64,000 nt of DNA from contig JANTUC010000004.1 of the NCBI GenBank assembly GCA_026873275.1, positions 2,232,001 through 2,296,000 of the forward strand, written 5' to 3'. This stretch comes from Pseudopithomyces maydicus (Eukaryota; Ascomycota; Dothideomycetes; Pleosporales; Didymosphaeriaceae). Made by a program: the position numbers and the translations under genes. Below the pieces are notes generated by a model, which searched no databases, was not told the DNA's origin, and saw nothing but the letters and a program-made list of their open reading frames with translations. Position 1 is the first letter of the stretch, and each line of letters starts with the position of its first letter. Of the stretch, positions 1 through 10,865 are shown piece after piece.

Positions 1-398
1 GAAGGATGGGGACATAGGGTGAGAGAGGATCCGGGGTTAGTATGGGGGTGGAGGGGTGGGCGAGGTATGATTTGAATTCACGGTGGCCATCTGTAATTTT
101 TGTAATAGACAATTTTGCAATACGAACACGTTGATTTGGTTTATTTACTTCCTACTGATGCGATAATCCAGTTTTCTTGCCTAAGTAAATTATGGTTCAC
201 ATGCTTTTGATCTAAAGGCTTGGGGCGCGCTTTCCTCTCGAGATGAGCGAGTCGTGTTGAGCGGACACAGAGGTAGGTACGACCCGAGCCTGGCACTTCA
301 TCTGGCGCTCGGCTCAAACCCTTACTTTCTCTTACCATTTCTCTTACCATTCATTCCATCAAAATCACGGCAAGAGTCTAGAAGAGCAATCACTCGCC
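1..398. other. Intergenic left edge, upstream of F-box gene
   Basis: No gene is recognisable here. The stretch is AT-rich around 80-200. It ends with a pyrimidine-rich block (about 325-370) just ahead of the F-box start codon, which is typical of a fungal promoter and 5' leader. Confidence 0.4.
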
Positions 399-2183
399 AT
401 GTCTACTGCGAGCAGCGGCCACAACACGGCTTCGCGGGCTCTTACGCTCCCTACTCAACCTACCGAACAGCAGGGGAAAGAACTACCCACTACTCCAGCT
501 TTGAGTGCTGTGTCGGACTCCCTCGCCACTCCAACATCCAGCTATCTCCTCGTGGCAGCAATGCCAGCCAGCCCGGTTATCGCGATGCCAGTTCAATCTA
601 GAGATGCTTCATACACCCCACCCACGCTCTTGAGCCTATCCGCTGAAATCCTACACAGAATCGCTGCAGAGCTTCGGGCCAGTGGCGACCGACCGGCACT
701 TTACAACTTGTGTTCGACCTCAAAGGTGTTGAGAGACGTTGCTCAGATACCGCTGTTCAGCATGTTCGAACTTTCGGAAAAGTCACTGAACCACTTCTGT
801 GAATTCTGTGACCGTGTCAATATTGACAAGCAGATCAATTTCAAACTGTTACATTTCACTCGGGCGGTCTTTCAGCGGGAAGATCTTGCGGCTGGCATCA
901 ATTCAATTTCCCTTGATTTTCAGAACATCTCCAACACCAAGCTTCCCCGCTTAAATAAAAGCGATAAGGCTTTGTTTTCCAGAACATTTCAAGCGCTATA
1001 CCCCCAGATAACAGATTGGAAAATCATACTAGAGGATCGAGAAATTTACAGGCTTCTTAGCTTCCTGCTTACCCGACTGCAAAATCTGCGACGAATTACT
1101 TTATCTGTCCCTTTCAACGTGGATATGGAATATCTATTCCTCTCCTCTCCGCTATATATAGAGACTGTTCAGGTCATGTTTCCTGTTTTGAGATTCGTGT
1201 CCGTATCTGGAACTCCTGTGGATGCACGTGGACATCTACCCGAATTATCGAGTTTTGTTCTGTTTCTCGCCATTCCTACATTACAGGAATTTCATGCCGA
1301 CAAGTTTTCTCTGCATCACTGGGGCAACCCTTTCATCGATTCAGCTCAATATATGTGGGAGCTCCCACATCTTCGCTTGCAAAACTGCATGACCATGAAT
1401 GTCACTAAGTTCAAGAAGATGGTGTCATTTTTCTCTGATCTCGAGCTTCTCAAGTTTACAGCTGGAGATAATGACAGGAAATCCGATGAAGACAGATTCA
1501 TTGAACCAGCAGACTTCATGTGTGCGATTGAATGTCATGCTCATTCTTTGAAATACCTGGATATTAATCTAAACAACATTCGGTACCAGCGAGAGGGGAT
1601 GTATGACTATAAGGGTAGACCCAATACGCTTACCATTGGTTCGATGCACCGATTCGAGAAAATGGAGGAACTTTACATCGATGCTTCCCGGGTCGGTCCG
1701 GTGTGCAATTTACCTCCAAATCTCACGCATCTGGTATTGCGAGAAAGCCTCGACATAGATCATGCATTGAGGCGCACTGTGATGCAGAAAAACACGAAGA
1801 TGATGCCAAATCTTCGCGAAGTCTGCCCCCTTTTGCGAGAGATTTTTATCATGGTAACAGACGAGATTCAAATGCTGAGTTGGGGTGGGAGCTCTAAGAA
1901 CCAGGTCATTTCCTTTGGCAAAGGGTCTTACGTGTTCATCCCAAATTTGCCATATGCCCTGTACATCTGTCTCTGTCCGAGAGAGGATCATGATCAATTG
2001 GTAGGTTGCCTCATGTCAAGCATGATGCTATACATACTAATTGAATTAGATCGAGGGGATACTCTCCAGATCAGCCAAGTGACGACCTTGAGCCCTTTCC
2101 TGTGGGATCTTCCAGCAAATCTGAGTGGGTGGATCTTCTTCGAAACGTCTCGTTCTAAATGGTCTTTTCGAAACGGCGGGTGA
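399..2183 (+). CDS. F-box domain protein of unknown target
   Basis: Read as a single exon this gives 594 residues. An F-box-like segment lies at about residues 77-121 (LLSLSAEILHRIAAEL, then an NLCSTSKVLRDVA helix). A long leucine-rich, LRR-like C-terminal part follows. F-box proteins recruit targets to SCF (Skp1-cullin) ubiquitin ligases; the target here cannot be told. The N-terminal 70 residues are Ser/Thr/Pro-rich and probably disordered. A likely 49-bp intron is visible near the end: donor GTAGGT at 2001, branch site TACTAAT, acceptor TTAG at 2049. If it is spliced, the frame changes and the protein ends earlier, at a TGA at 2080-2082. The true C-terminus is therefore uncertain. The start is the first ATG of the frame that carries the F-box. 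Confidence 0.72.
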   Translation: MSTASSGHNTASRALTLPTQPTEQQGKELPTTPALSAVSDSLATPTSSYLLVAAMPASPVIAMPVQSRDASYTPPTLLSLSAEILHRIAAELRASGDRPALYNLCSTSKVLRDVAQIPLFSMFELSEKSLNHFCEFCDRVNIDKQINFKLLHFTRAVFQREDLAAGINSISLDFQNISNTKLPRLNKSDKALFSRTFQALYPQITDWKIILEDREIYRLLSFLLTRLQNLRRITLSVPFNVDMEYLFLSSPLYIETVQVMFPVLRFVSVSGTPVDARGHLPELSSFVLFLAIPTLQEFHADKFSLHHWGNPFIDSAQYMWELPHLRLQNCMTMNVTKFKKMVSFFSDLELLKFTAGDNDRKSDEDRFIEPADFMCAIECHAHSLKYLDINLNNIRYQREGMYDYKGRPNTLTIGSMHRFEKMEELYIDASRVGPVCNLPPNLTHLVLRESLDIDHALRRTVMQKNTKMMPNLREVCPLLREIFIMVTDEIQMLSWGGSSKNQVISFGKGSYVFIPNLPYALYICLCPREDHDQLVGCLMSSMMLYILIELDRGDTLQISQVTTLSPFLWDLPANLSGWIFFETSRSKWSFRNGG

Positions 2184-2694
2184 CACCAACCTGCTCTTAC
2201 ATAATTAACTTACAGTACATGGTTTATATCACGACGCCTGTCGTCGGTTCGTGCGGTCATTTTCGGGGTCTGAGATGTGCAGTGTGGACCTCAGGGTCGA
2301 AGGGCTGCGGAGGTACTATTCTGGGTGGGTGAAACAGGTGGTAAAATGAAACATCCTATAGCTAACATCATTTTCCATGTTTAAAAGGGTGAAAATTCGA
2401 TAGGCTGTAGTATGATTACAACTAATGCATATGTCAATCAATTGTCTCGTACATCGTGATTGACAGCGGGAACAGATGATACACTGACAGAACATGTTTC
2501 ACGGATCACAGGCAATGGAGCGATATTGAATTATGCATTTCAATTGAGAGGTATTGTTACAATCATGCTAAGAACAGGCCTCATAAGGCTCATCATATCT
2601 CATCCAATTTCCTTCACCAAGCTGGCATATTCGTTGATGCATCGGAAAGGTAATGCTATCCCATTACTGCAGCTCTGCTGCTAACAAAGGAAAT
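2184..2694. other. Intergenic, convergent 3' flanks
   Basis: This lies between the converging F-box gene and the DUF1761-like gene. It is AT-rich, with no coding pattern or repeat that I can support. It probably holds both 3' UTRs. Confidence 0.4.
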
Positions 2695-3352
2695 TTAGTC
2701 GAAGGGGTTGGTGCGGGTGCCCCAGTAGGTGAGGAAGAGGGAAAGACCAACGGTCTCGAAAGCGCGGGCAAGGGCACCGACGGCAATGGTGTCAAGGGGA
2801 CGCTTCTCGGTGAGAACCTGGGAGACGATCTGCGAGGTGTTAGGTGTTTTCCCTCTCGTGCTTTGTTTGTGGACAAGGAAAAACGTACCGAGGGAGCAGC
2901 AGAGGCGAAGAAGATCAAAGAACCGAGGTAAGCGGCGCCCTTGTAGGTAAGGGTACCGGTAGCGTTGATCAGAGCACCGACACCGTAGGCCTGGATACCA
3001 GAGCCGACGAGGGAAGAGCCCCACGAGGCGGCGGCGGTGGCGGCCTCCTTGGAGTGGAAGAACTCCTCCTTGCTGTTGGCAGCCTGAGCGCGGCGGTAGG
3101 ATTCGCCGAAGACGGGGCCGAGGACAGCGAGGGAGACGGCGTGGTTGAAAGCAGTGCCGAGGGCGATGGCCGAAGGCTTAACGGGAGGGAGGTCTGATGG
3201 GAATCGTGTTAGAGATGGAATTTTGCTTTCAATGGTTTTTCCATGGAATTCATGGAAAACACAGCTCGTGCGATCGACGATCGGGTCCACGGCGGTGCAT
3301 TGTTTGACTGCGGGCAGAGGGGAGAATGCAACTTACAGTGGAGGGTAGCCAT
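2695..3352 (-). CDS. Small DUF1761-like integral membrane protein
   Basis: There are three exons on the minus strand: 3337-3352, 2889-3193 and 2695-2829. Introns of 143 and 59 bp have good GT..AG ends (CTAAC branch before CATCAG). They join in frame to 151 residues. The protein starts MATLHYLPPVKPSAIALGT and contains several small-residue-rich hydrophobic helices (SWGSSLVGSGIQAYGVGAL, GAAYLGSLIFFASAAPS, AFETVGLSLFLTYW). The layout of about four helices with a conserved early Lys-Pro resembles the DUF1761 family of small membrane proteins, whose function is unknown. The family call comes from pattern recall, not a search. Most of the exon 2 and exon 3 sequence is strongly coding in character (GC third positions). 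Confidence 0.7.
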
Positions 3353-3939
3353 TGTAAGTGGTGGGAGTGTGATGGAAGATGTGTGAGATGGGTATCGTTG
3401 ATGGAAGAGCGTCAAGCGTAGTAAAGGAATCGAGGGACAAGGAACACGTCCAGCTTATGTACCCCCATAGCGCGATGGCCTTCTTCACCTGACCTGCTGG
3501 TCAGTTACGTCATAACGACGAGCGTCACTCCCGCCGCCAAGCCATAACAGCGCGCTTCCAATGGCAGCCAGGTTTGACGATGCCGCCGTGCGGCTTCATG
3601 CGGCCTAGTGGGTTCCGTGGAGATCAATGCATTGCCTCGATTGCCCATGATGAAATTACATTGCCATGGCGAGATCGGACGGTGGAAGGACGTCATTCCT
3701 GTTTTCCTTGAAGGATGCGGGCCAGAGCTCCAGAAGCTCCCCAGCCGAGGCTAGGGCAACAGCGTTTCGGGTTAGAATGATTTGCGGGGTGTTTGGGGCA
3801 CCTGTGACGGAGAACCTGGAACAACAACAAGTGTCCGAAAAGAGCACACGGCACGGTGCACCAGACGCAGCATCCGCACAGCTCGCCGAGGCTCCATGCT
3901 TCTCAATGTGACAGTGTGTCCATCCTGTGGTTCGCAGCA
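3353..3939. other. Divergent intergenic region
   Basis: This lies between the start codons of the DUF1761-like gene (-) and the Dabb-domain gene (+), so it should hold both promoters. I see no further gene, repeat or clear TATA element. Confidence 0.4.
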
Positions 3940-4558
3940 ATGATCTTCAGGAACCGCGCGCTCATGGGCGCAGCCCTGTGCCTTCTTGCTCTCATCATCT
4001 TCCTCCTTGCACATGCGCGCACAGACTATCTGCATTCATTTCTCCACACTTCGTTCAGCACCCAGCCACAGACGGCCGCAGTCCCCCTGGTAACCCACAT
4101 CGTCCTCTTCAAGTTCAAAGACGATGCAACTCCAGTGCATCTCAAAGATGTACAGCCCCACAAACCCAAAGAGGATAGTCTAGCCAGCATCGCTAACAAT
4201 AGTACCAGATCACCCTGCGAATGCTCAGTCTCCAAAAGGCATGCGTCCATCCCGAGACCGGGGCGCGCTACATCAAATCGATAACAGGAGGGAAAGACAA
4301 CTCGCCCGAAGGCCTGCAGGTACAGTATACGCCCAAAGCATGATTTCTTTTTTCTCGGCTAACGCCACTGCTTGTCGATAGGAAGGTCTCACGCATGGCT
4401 TTGTTGTTCAATTTTACTCCACGGAAGACAGAGATTACTATGTCAATCAAGACCCGGCGCATGAAGCTTTCAAGGACATCGCAGGCCCGTTCATAGAGAA
4501 GGCGGTCGTCTTTGACTTCCAGGAGGGTGTCTTTATGCACGCAGGATCTGAGGTATAG
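3940..4558 (+). CDS. Membrane-anchored stress-responsive A/B barrel (Dabb) protein
   Basis: Three exons, 3940-4149, 4209-4319 and 4382-4558, join to 165 residues. Residues 1-30 hold a basic start and one hydrophobic helix (LMGAALCLLALIIFLLAHA), a signal anchor. Residues from about 50 to the end form a Dabb-type ferredoxin-like barrel. It opens with the usual VTHIVLFKFKDDAT strand, has GLTHGFVVQFYSTEDRDYY in the middle, and ends AVVFDFQEGVF. Dabb proteins dimerise; a few are enzymes (olivetolic acid cyclase, some polyketide cyclases), but most have no known reaction. The TM anchor suggests an endomembrane or secreted-side location (inference). Both introns have CTAAC branch sites. A purely domain-level function is all that can be claimed. 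Confidence 0.8.
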
Positions 4559-5058
4559 GGAGCTGAAACCTATTTTGCCTAAATGGTTTGCTGTAGGCTG
4601 TATTGTAACGTTATTGTTTGAGTATTGTAGGCAACAAAGACACATGGGTTCTTTAATGCTTTTTCTATCAATCAGCAAGGCCTCTGGGTTACAAGATTGG
4701 TAAATCAATAAACTGAAAAATAAGAACAGGAGTTCTAAAGCAAATGTTTAATGCGAACACGATCTTTCAAACTTCGAATACGATGTTACAATTCTCACGC
4801 CAATAAACAAGGGCATCAGGCTTCGGGACCTCACCTGGGCACGCACTAAGTCAGGTGTTCGCTTACATCTGATCGTCGATCAGACTAGACTAGACTACCT
4901 AGAACGTCCCACAATGTCTGTGCACCATTTCTCCATCTGGAAATGACGTTTGTTCTTTGTGTGCTCTCCAAATGTTAAACTAGTATATATAATTCATAAC
5001 TTTACTTTCATGCATCGAAGTTCAAGCGGTCTTGTACCGCATGTCCTTCTTCTTAACA
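4559..5058. other. Intergenic, with a 17-bp palindrome
   Basis: No gene is seen. A perfect palindrome TCTGATCGTCGATCAGA lies at 4868-4884, followed directly by a short CTAGACTAGACTA run. The rest is AT-rich flank ahead of the tRNA gene. Confidence 0.4.
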
Positions 5059-5132
5059 TCCTCCGTGGCGCAATTGGCTAGCGCGTCTGACTGTTAATCA
5101 GGAGGTTCGTGGTTCGAGCCCACGCGGGGAGT
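5059..5132 (+). tRNA. tRNA-Asn (anticodon GTT), with weak acceptor tip
   Basis: A full cloverleaf can be drawn: D-stem GCGC/GCGC with loop AATTGGCTA, anticodon stem TCTGA/TCAGG with loop CTGTTAA (anticodon GTT), variable AGGTT, and T-arm CGTGG-TTCGAGC-CCACG. There is no intron. The acceptor stem pairs at positions 3-7 (one T.G wobble). Its tip is poor: position 1 is a T.G wobble and position 2 a C/A mismatch. A run of T at 5143-5148 downstream fits a Pol III terminator. The body is canonical, so it is either functional with an unusual tip or slightly decayed. Confidence 0.88.
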
Positions 5133-5623
5133 TAAAAAATTCTTTTTTGGCTTTGCATGATCCATGATGCTAGTTGGTGGCGGTTGAGGTGAACTGGATG
5201 AAGATGTGGTTCTAGAGTGAACCTGGAGCATGTACAATTTTTGGATTTATGGATTTTACAGCACTGCATAGGCATGAATCACAACTTGTATTTTTTGCAT
5301 GGGTGATGAACGTGGTCAGTCATTTCAAGAAATATCACTCCAGTATACGCATGTAGTGTTGATTGTTTTCGGTACAAATGGAGTTTAGAGATGTGTAAGT
5401 CAAGGTCATGTGTTTCGTTCGCTAGATCTGACTACTCATATCATGAGATTTACATGTTCATTGTGTTTACAAACTGCTCGACTGCTATAAAGTGCTTTGA
5501 TATGTTCCTTCTTTCCCAGTTAATGCTGCATGGACGAACGAAAAAGCCTAGAGTCAAGAGCCTCCGTTCCAAAGCTAGTGTTAGCCTTTCAATACAACTC
5601 AAGATAAGTTTTCAATTCATCAG
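5133..5623. other. Intergenic, AT-rich
   Basis: No gene is recognisable between the tRNA and the 3' end of the SAT4-type gene. Confidence 0.4.
5143..5148 (+). terminator. Pol III T-run terminator of tRNA-Asn
   Basis: Six consecutive T residues lie about ten bases past the tRNA 3' end, which is the usual RNA polymerase III stop signal. Confidence 0.6.
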
Positions 5624-6811
5624 CTACCGGAAATGAGTTAGACAAGACTGGGCCGTCAGGTCAAGGTGCGCTATCAATTCGCGTCCCTCCAAAGATTCTT
5701 GCCGAGACATGTGGACTGTGTGTTCCTGATTATCGGTGGACCTGTTCAGTGAAAGCAATGGGAGTATACGCACCTGCCTACTAAGACCCTCTAGACTTTC
5801 CGGTTGTACGGGCTGGCCCGTACGGTTCATGAGTCGCCTCAAGGTGATTGAATTGGGAAGGCTCTCGTTGTTTCCTCTTGAAGTGATATTGCCCCTCAAA
5901 GATGGCAAGAGCTGGAACAACGGGCGTATGGTCGCAATGCATGCAGCGATGATACCGAGGGCCTCTTCGAGATTGGAATAGAAGGCGAGAGGTCCTGCTT
6001 CGGCCAGAAAGTCTTGCTCAACCTGGTACGTAAATAGAAACTGCACGCGCAGAATTGTGGCAATGGAGGCGCTGGTCTAGTTACAGCTCAATTGTTAGAG
6101 TTGTGGTAGATGTGTACTTACAGTGCGCCAATCCCGAGCATGGCCATGACAAAGGCCCTTGTTTTGCGGTCCATCTTGAGCTTGTAGACGATGAAACCGG
6201 GTATTATTGCGCAGACTACATCGGTAGCGATACAAACGGCACTGAAGAAGATGGTGATCTGTATCAGTCCGGGCGATGAAGTGCATAACACTGCCTCATC
6301 GTCCATCTTCCAGTTGCTTTCCAGACGTTTGCAGCGAGCAAGCAAATAGATGACCCGGATTAGACAAGCTATGATTGAGATGCCGATCACTCCTTTGAAG
6401 ATCGAAAGGTGTAGTTTCTTGCGGGCAATACGTAGCATGAAGCAAGATATTGAGCACTTGATTAGAGCAGTACTGGTGGTGTACATGATGTCGATGAAGT
6501 AGTTCCACTTCACGCCTTCTTGGTATTGCGCACCAGTGAGCTCATAAGACACATGGGGTTGCCCCACGTGCGTAAATGGAGTCCCGATGCATTGGGCCAA
6601 GAAGAGAGCCCTGACCTGTCAGTAGAGAGTCCAACAGCATGTGAAGAACACACCATGCTGGGAGCATGAGCCAATCGTCGACTCCCCACGCTCGGGTCAG
6701 CAGCCTCGCCCATGCGCGCATACCAAATGTGATGGTGCTGATAATGGCAAACACCCGTGTAGCGGTGATAATTGCATGGTCGCTCAGGTTGCTCGCTGGA
6801 TTGTTCGGCAT
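5624..6811 (-). CDS. SAT4/rhodopsin-domain seven-helix membrane protein (PTH11-like class)
   Basis: Three exons, 6654-6811, 6122-6610 and 5624-6071, join exactly in frame to 364 residues, with introns of 43 and 50 bp. The order is that of the fungal SAT4 (rhodopsin domain) family. A first helix ends in RAWARLLTRAWGVDDWLMLPAW (the R..R..W..DDWL hallmark). Then follow several TM helices, an extracellular-loop cysteine stretch (LARCKRLESNW), a helix FFSAVCIATDVVCAIIPGF, a Lys/Arg loop (YKLKMDRKTRAF), and the ASIATILRVQFL segment typical of the last helices. The cytosolic tail is hydrophilic. Some members are GPCR-like sensors (Pth11); most have no assigned ligand. The last exon could hide a further 48-bp in-frame intron (about 5726-5773), which would shorten the tail. 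Confidence 0.85.
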
Positions 6812-7964
6812 TGTAATATATATGAAATTGAACTGAAGTGGACACGCTGGAAAAGAAGAGAAGGGAGGAGTTGCTTGCAAATGCAGTCGGCACAAGTACG
6901 CTAAAGCGTTTGTTGCTGCTAGAGTGCCCAGGTAAAGGGCTATCATTTTGGGCGGCGATCACAGAGATCAGGCAGGAGCTCGAATGGCTAGTTCAGCATC
7001 GATTCGTCTCAAGAACATGGAAACGCTTTGCAATACCAGCATTATCTGTACTGTACTGTATATAAGTTGAGGTTGCTTGGGGGACCTGATTTTTGGGGAG
7101 AGCGGCGGCTCTTGGGCAGCATGTCGAAGTGATCGATACTGGCACAATACTAAAATGTATGGTTGAAACACTGTGCTGTCGCGAGAATGGCTTCCAGAAG
7201 GTCTATTGGGTGTTGTTGCGTTTTCTAGATTGACATATAGGAAGGACGTTGTCGGTGGCCGTAGCGAAGGCGCCGGATCGTGCCGCCGTGCGATGACGAA
7301 TTCTCGATTGCTCATCTTGGAACGCCCGTGCACCCCATCAAGCATGCTGAGATGAGATGGCGGCAGGGGCATAGGGGGCGTTTCGAGAGGATGGGAGCAG
7401 ACGTAGCATGCAGCGAGACGGGGCAGGGCAGATGGGACCAGGAAAAAAAGAAGGAGCAGCCGCAGATGGACGGTGCACGACGGCATACATAGAGTACGGT
7501 AGGGAGCAGTTGGCGTGGCTTAAGGCTGCAGGCGGGAGGCCATGTCGATCTCCTTCGACGCGTTTCCCGGGACGCATGTCATCAATAACCCACAAGCACT
7601 AGTTCGTGGGAAGGCACCCCTCCCCCAGCCCAGCCACCAACCCGACCCATCCCATTACCTTCTTCCTCTTCCTCTGCGACCTCATGCAGCACTCCGAGTC
7701 CCGCCGCTCTCCCCTCGCTTCCATATTCTTCTTCGCGCCTCAACGCCCGCTTGCGGATGCAGACAACCCCGGTGACGCGCCACGGCCGTGCTTTGTTTCA
7801 GTGCCCAGGACTCCCATTCCCACGCCTACCTAGGTGCTTGACCTCGAGCCTGCTGCTGCCAGTATTGCGGCCGCTTACCTCCTGGATCTGCCGCGCAATA
7901 CACACACAGACACAGACACAGACACAGACACACATACATGCACACGCACACACAGCTGCCCGCC
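6812..7964. other. Divergent intergenic region (SAT4-type gene / Tcp11 gene)
   Basis: About 1.15 kb between two divergent starts. The part next to the Tcp11 gene is C-rich and pyrimidine-rich (7620-7860), consistent with promoter and leader. It ends in the CA-rich microsatellite listed separately. Open frames here have no recognisable product. Confidence 0.4.
7898..7955 (+). repeat. CA/CAGA microsatellite in the Tcp11 leader
   Basis: An interrupted tract of CACACA and CAGACA units runs up to ten bases before the start codon at 7965, so it should lie in the 5' UTR. An in-frame upstream ATG inside it (7938) would add nine residues. The ATG at 7965 has a better context (CCGCCATGG). Confidence 0.8.
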
Positions 7965-10865
7965 ATGGACGGCTCCTACTCAGACCCCGAGCTCGACCTG
8001 ACCGACGTGCCCAGCGACATCCCAGAGGAGCCCGACATGGTCCTTTCAGACAACGGTGCCGAAAGCAGCCAGCCCTTCTCCCCGCCGCCACGCATCGCCG
8101 CCCGTTTCTACCGCTCGTCCACCAGCCGCCGCAAGTCGTCGGCCGCCTCCTCACGCCGCAACTCCATCTCGTCCACCCATTCGCACACCTCTACCCGCTC
8201 ATTTCGCAACACCTGCCAAACCCACCACATTGCCCAGCATCTGCGACGTGCCTCCATCATCGAAACACGCAAGGCCAGGCTGGCAGACCGCGCTGCTCAC
8301 GCCGAGCAGGTCAGACAGCGCGCTGCGTTGGCCAAGGCCACCCCCAGAAACACAAACAGCGAAGAGCGGGCGTTGGCAGCCCAGCAAGCCCGCGAACGCC
8401 ATCTGGCACAGGTGGCAGCAGCATGTGCTGAGGAGGTTCGCCGCGCGAAGAAGGTTGCCGAGGACATGAAGGAGCGCAAGGCCGCCGAAGAACGCAGGTA
8501 CCGTAGGGAAATGGAAGACAAACTTGCCGAGGCTGAGAAGAGGCGGTTAGAGTACCAGCGCAACACTCGCAGGCCGAGAACCGCCAGCTCTCCTCCTGCC
8601 GATGCGAAGAAAATGGCCATACGACCCGCTGTTAACCCTGAAGATGCTGCTAAGCGCATACAAGCTGCATGGAGGGCGAGGGCCCGAAAGAACGTAGTCG
8701 ATGCATGGCTCGCATTCGGCTTATCCATCGACAAGGTCCATGATACCGCATTCGAAGAGGTGACCGCCCTGTTGAATGAAGAGAAATTGCTCTCCGCTAC
8801 CGACAACGTCATGTCCCTTTTCGGCCTCCTTTCCGGGGAAGACCCAGCTTCACGCAGCGCAGCAATTCGGACCTTCTTGGCTGCCTACCTTATTCTTGGA
8901 CACCCTGCCCAAGTCCTCAGCCGCGATGGCGACCAGGAACAGGACCTCATCCAGAAAGCCAAAGATCTCATCATTTCATTCGAAGCTGCTCTCAGCAAGC
9001 TTACAACCATTAACTACTACACCCCATCGCCCACACGCCTCGAGACGGTCGCCCTGGCCCACGGTGCATTCACGACGGCCTTCAACCTCTGGAAGGCCCG
9101 CGACTCTTCCGCACTGATTGAGACCATGGTCGCTTCATTCGTAAGTCTCGATGCCATTTGGCAGAGTGTCAAAGACGAAACGGTAGAAGTTGTCGCAGAG
9201 GAATACAAGATTGGCATACGTGATAATCAGGCAATTCTACTCAGCAAGATCAAGCGGCTTGCAGGCCCAGACCGAGCTTTGCAGCTGATCAGGAAAGCCA
9301 TTCGCGAGTCGAGACGGGCACGACCTAAACGGGGTCCCAGCGGCGAAGTCGCACGTCCTCGTGTTGCCTCTCCTACACCTGCTTCTCCCATTCAAGAGGA
9401 GCAGGCAGATGCGACGTCGCAGCTTGCTGCCTCAAACGCTACACAAGCATCCGAGGGACACCAGGCCAACTCGTTATCGAAGCTCTTCACGGTCATTCCT
9501 ACCAACAGGATTCTGGTGCATGAACTATCTATAGACAAGGAGTATCGAGTAGACGCTTCCCCAACTGCTGATTTGCGGGATGCGCTAAACCGCGAGCTAT
9601 GCGATGCCATGCGTCGAGGCTTCGAAAACGGAGAAGGGACCATGTGGACCGCAGCCATGGCAGACAACATTCGCGGCAAGCTTTTACGCCTCCTCAAACC
9701 TGGAAATTCTATGTACACTCTCATCTCCGAGACGTTAGATGCCGACCTCATCATGCAACAGTCAGACCAAGGCATGTTTTCGTACGGGAAATTCTTTGGC
9801 TTCATTGCGAATATACTTCCGAAGCTTTGCGCTCCATTCCGCGATGCCCAAGTCAAGGCTCTCGCCGACGAACTGCAGGAAGAAGGAGCGCTGCCCGAAA
9901 TGATTGAAAAGCTGTTCAAGCTGCTTCATACCATCGACTTGCTGTCGCTCGACTACTCTAATTTCCTCTTGATGCAATCAGCCCCTATCTTGATTAAAGA
10001 GGCTCCGGCATATGAACAGCGTGAATTTGCTGAAGACCTGGAGAAAGGCAGAATCACATTGAAGAGGACACAACGTTGGTGGCGCAACGCAGCCGTGAAC
10101 ATGCATACGGAAGCCGACAGGCGCGACCCGTGGAACGAGTCATTACCCATGAACCGACCTACTCATCAAAAGATCTACGCACGTGGATTGGTCGACCTGG
10201 CGATTGCCACGCCTTCGTTGAAAGATTCCGAAGTGCCTGAGACACTAGAGCTTGATAGAGCTCGCATTGCCCGCATTCGCGAAGAGGCCCTCCGCATCAC
10301 GACCATCGGGGGTATCTTGCTTACAGCCAAGAACCTACTCAAGCGCGACGTTCGCTCTCAATGGAAGAATGAGGCGAACCGTATGTGGGAGACGCTGAAG
10401 GACGGGTACATGAAGGACCCAGCCACGCCCTCCAAGATTTCCTCTCTGCTGGAGTCATCGCACGCCATGCCGCCGTCTACCCGTGCCCAACTTGCCTCGA
10501 CAGTCAACCGGCTCCTCGCACAAGCTGATTCGGGCAAACTGTCTGATCCAGTCATGAAAGTTCTGTTCCAGCGCCTGAAGACACACATTTTCAATCGGGT
10601 GTCAGCTAGCAGCTCCGGCGAACGTGTCAAGGCCGCAAGCACAGCTACAGAGAGTCTTGCTACCACCGGCCTTCCGGAATTCGTGTCGCATGTTGGCGAC
10701 ATTTGTGAGCAGCTGAGCAAGGTCAGCGACGTGGACCGCAAGGCGCACGGCAAGTGGTACGAAGAGATTGCCGAAGAGCTGGAGAGGCTTGGTGCTGAGG
10801 GGCTGGAGCTGCAGAGGAGCTCCAGCATCGAGTCGGAGGCGTCGATGGGAAGCTCGTCCGAGTAA
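7965..10865 (+). CDS. Tcp11-domain protein with IQ motif (Sok1-like)
   Basis: One exon, 966 residues. The N-terminal 100 residues are acidic, then Ser/Arg-rich. Residues about 100-215 are a highly charged Glu/Lys/Arg/Ala helix, probably coiled coil. An IQ calmodulin-binding motif (AAKRIQAAWRARARK) lies near residues 229-244. The Tcp11 domain fills roughly residues 540-950 (for example WTAAMADNIRGKLLRLL, MFSYGKFFGFIANILPKLC, LPEMIEKLFKLLHTIDLL). Fungal Tcp11 proteins include yeast Sok1, a multicopy suppressor of loss of cAMP-dependent kinase. A role in cAMP/PKA signalling is known for that relative and inferred here. The tail is Ser/Glu-rich. The start at 7965 is chosen for its context. Confidence 0.9.
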   Translation: MDGSYSDPELDLTDVPSDIPEEPDMVLSDNGAESSQPFSPPPRIAARFYRSSTSRRKSSAASSRRNSISSTHSHTSTRSFRNTCQTHHIAQHLRRASIIETRKARLADRAAHAEQVRQRAALAKATPRNTNSEERALAAQQARERHLAQVAAACAEEVRRAKKVAEDMKERKAAEERRYRREMEDKLAEAEKRRLEYQRNTRRPRTASSPPADAKKMAIRPAVNPEDAAKRIQAAWRARARKNVVDAWLAFGLSIDKVHDTAFEEVTALLNEEKLLSATDNVMSLFGLLSGEDPASRSAAIRTFLAAYLILGHPAQVLSRDGDQEQDLIQKAKDLIISFEAALSKLTTINYYTPSPTRLETVALAHGAFTTAFNLWKARDSSALIETMVASFVSLDAIWQSVKDETVEVVAEEYKIGIRDNQAILLSKIKRLAGPDRALQLIRKAIRESRRARPKRGPSGEVARPRVASPTPASPIQEEQADATSQLAASNATQASEGHQANSLSKLFTVIPTNRILVHELSIDKEYRVDASPTADLRDALNRELCDAMRRGFENGEGTMWTAAMADNIRGKLLRLLKPGNSMYTLISETLDADLIMQQSDQGMFSYGKFFGFIANILPKLCAPFRDAQVKALADELQEEGALPEMIEKLFKLLHTIDLLSLDYSNFLLMQSAPILIKEAPAYEQREFAEDLEKGRITLKRTQRWWRNAAVNMHTEADRRDPWNESLPMNRPTHQKIYARGLVDLAIATPSLKDSEVPETLELDRARIARIREEALRITTIGGILLTAKNLLKRDVRSQWKNEANRMWETLKDGYMKDPATPSKISSLLESSHAMPPSTRAQLASTVNRLLAQADSGKLSDPVMKVLFQRLKTHIFNRVSASSSGERVKAASTATESLATTGLPEFVSHVGDICEQLSKVSDVDRKAHGKWYEEIAEELERLGAEGLELQRSSSIESEASMGSSSE

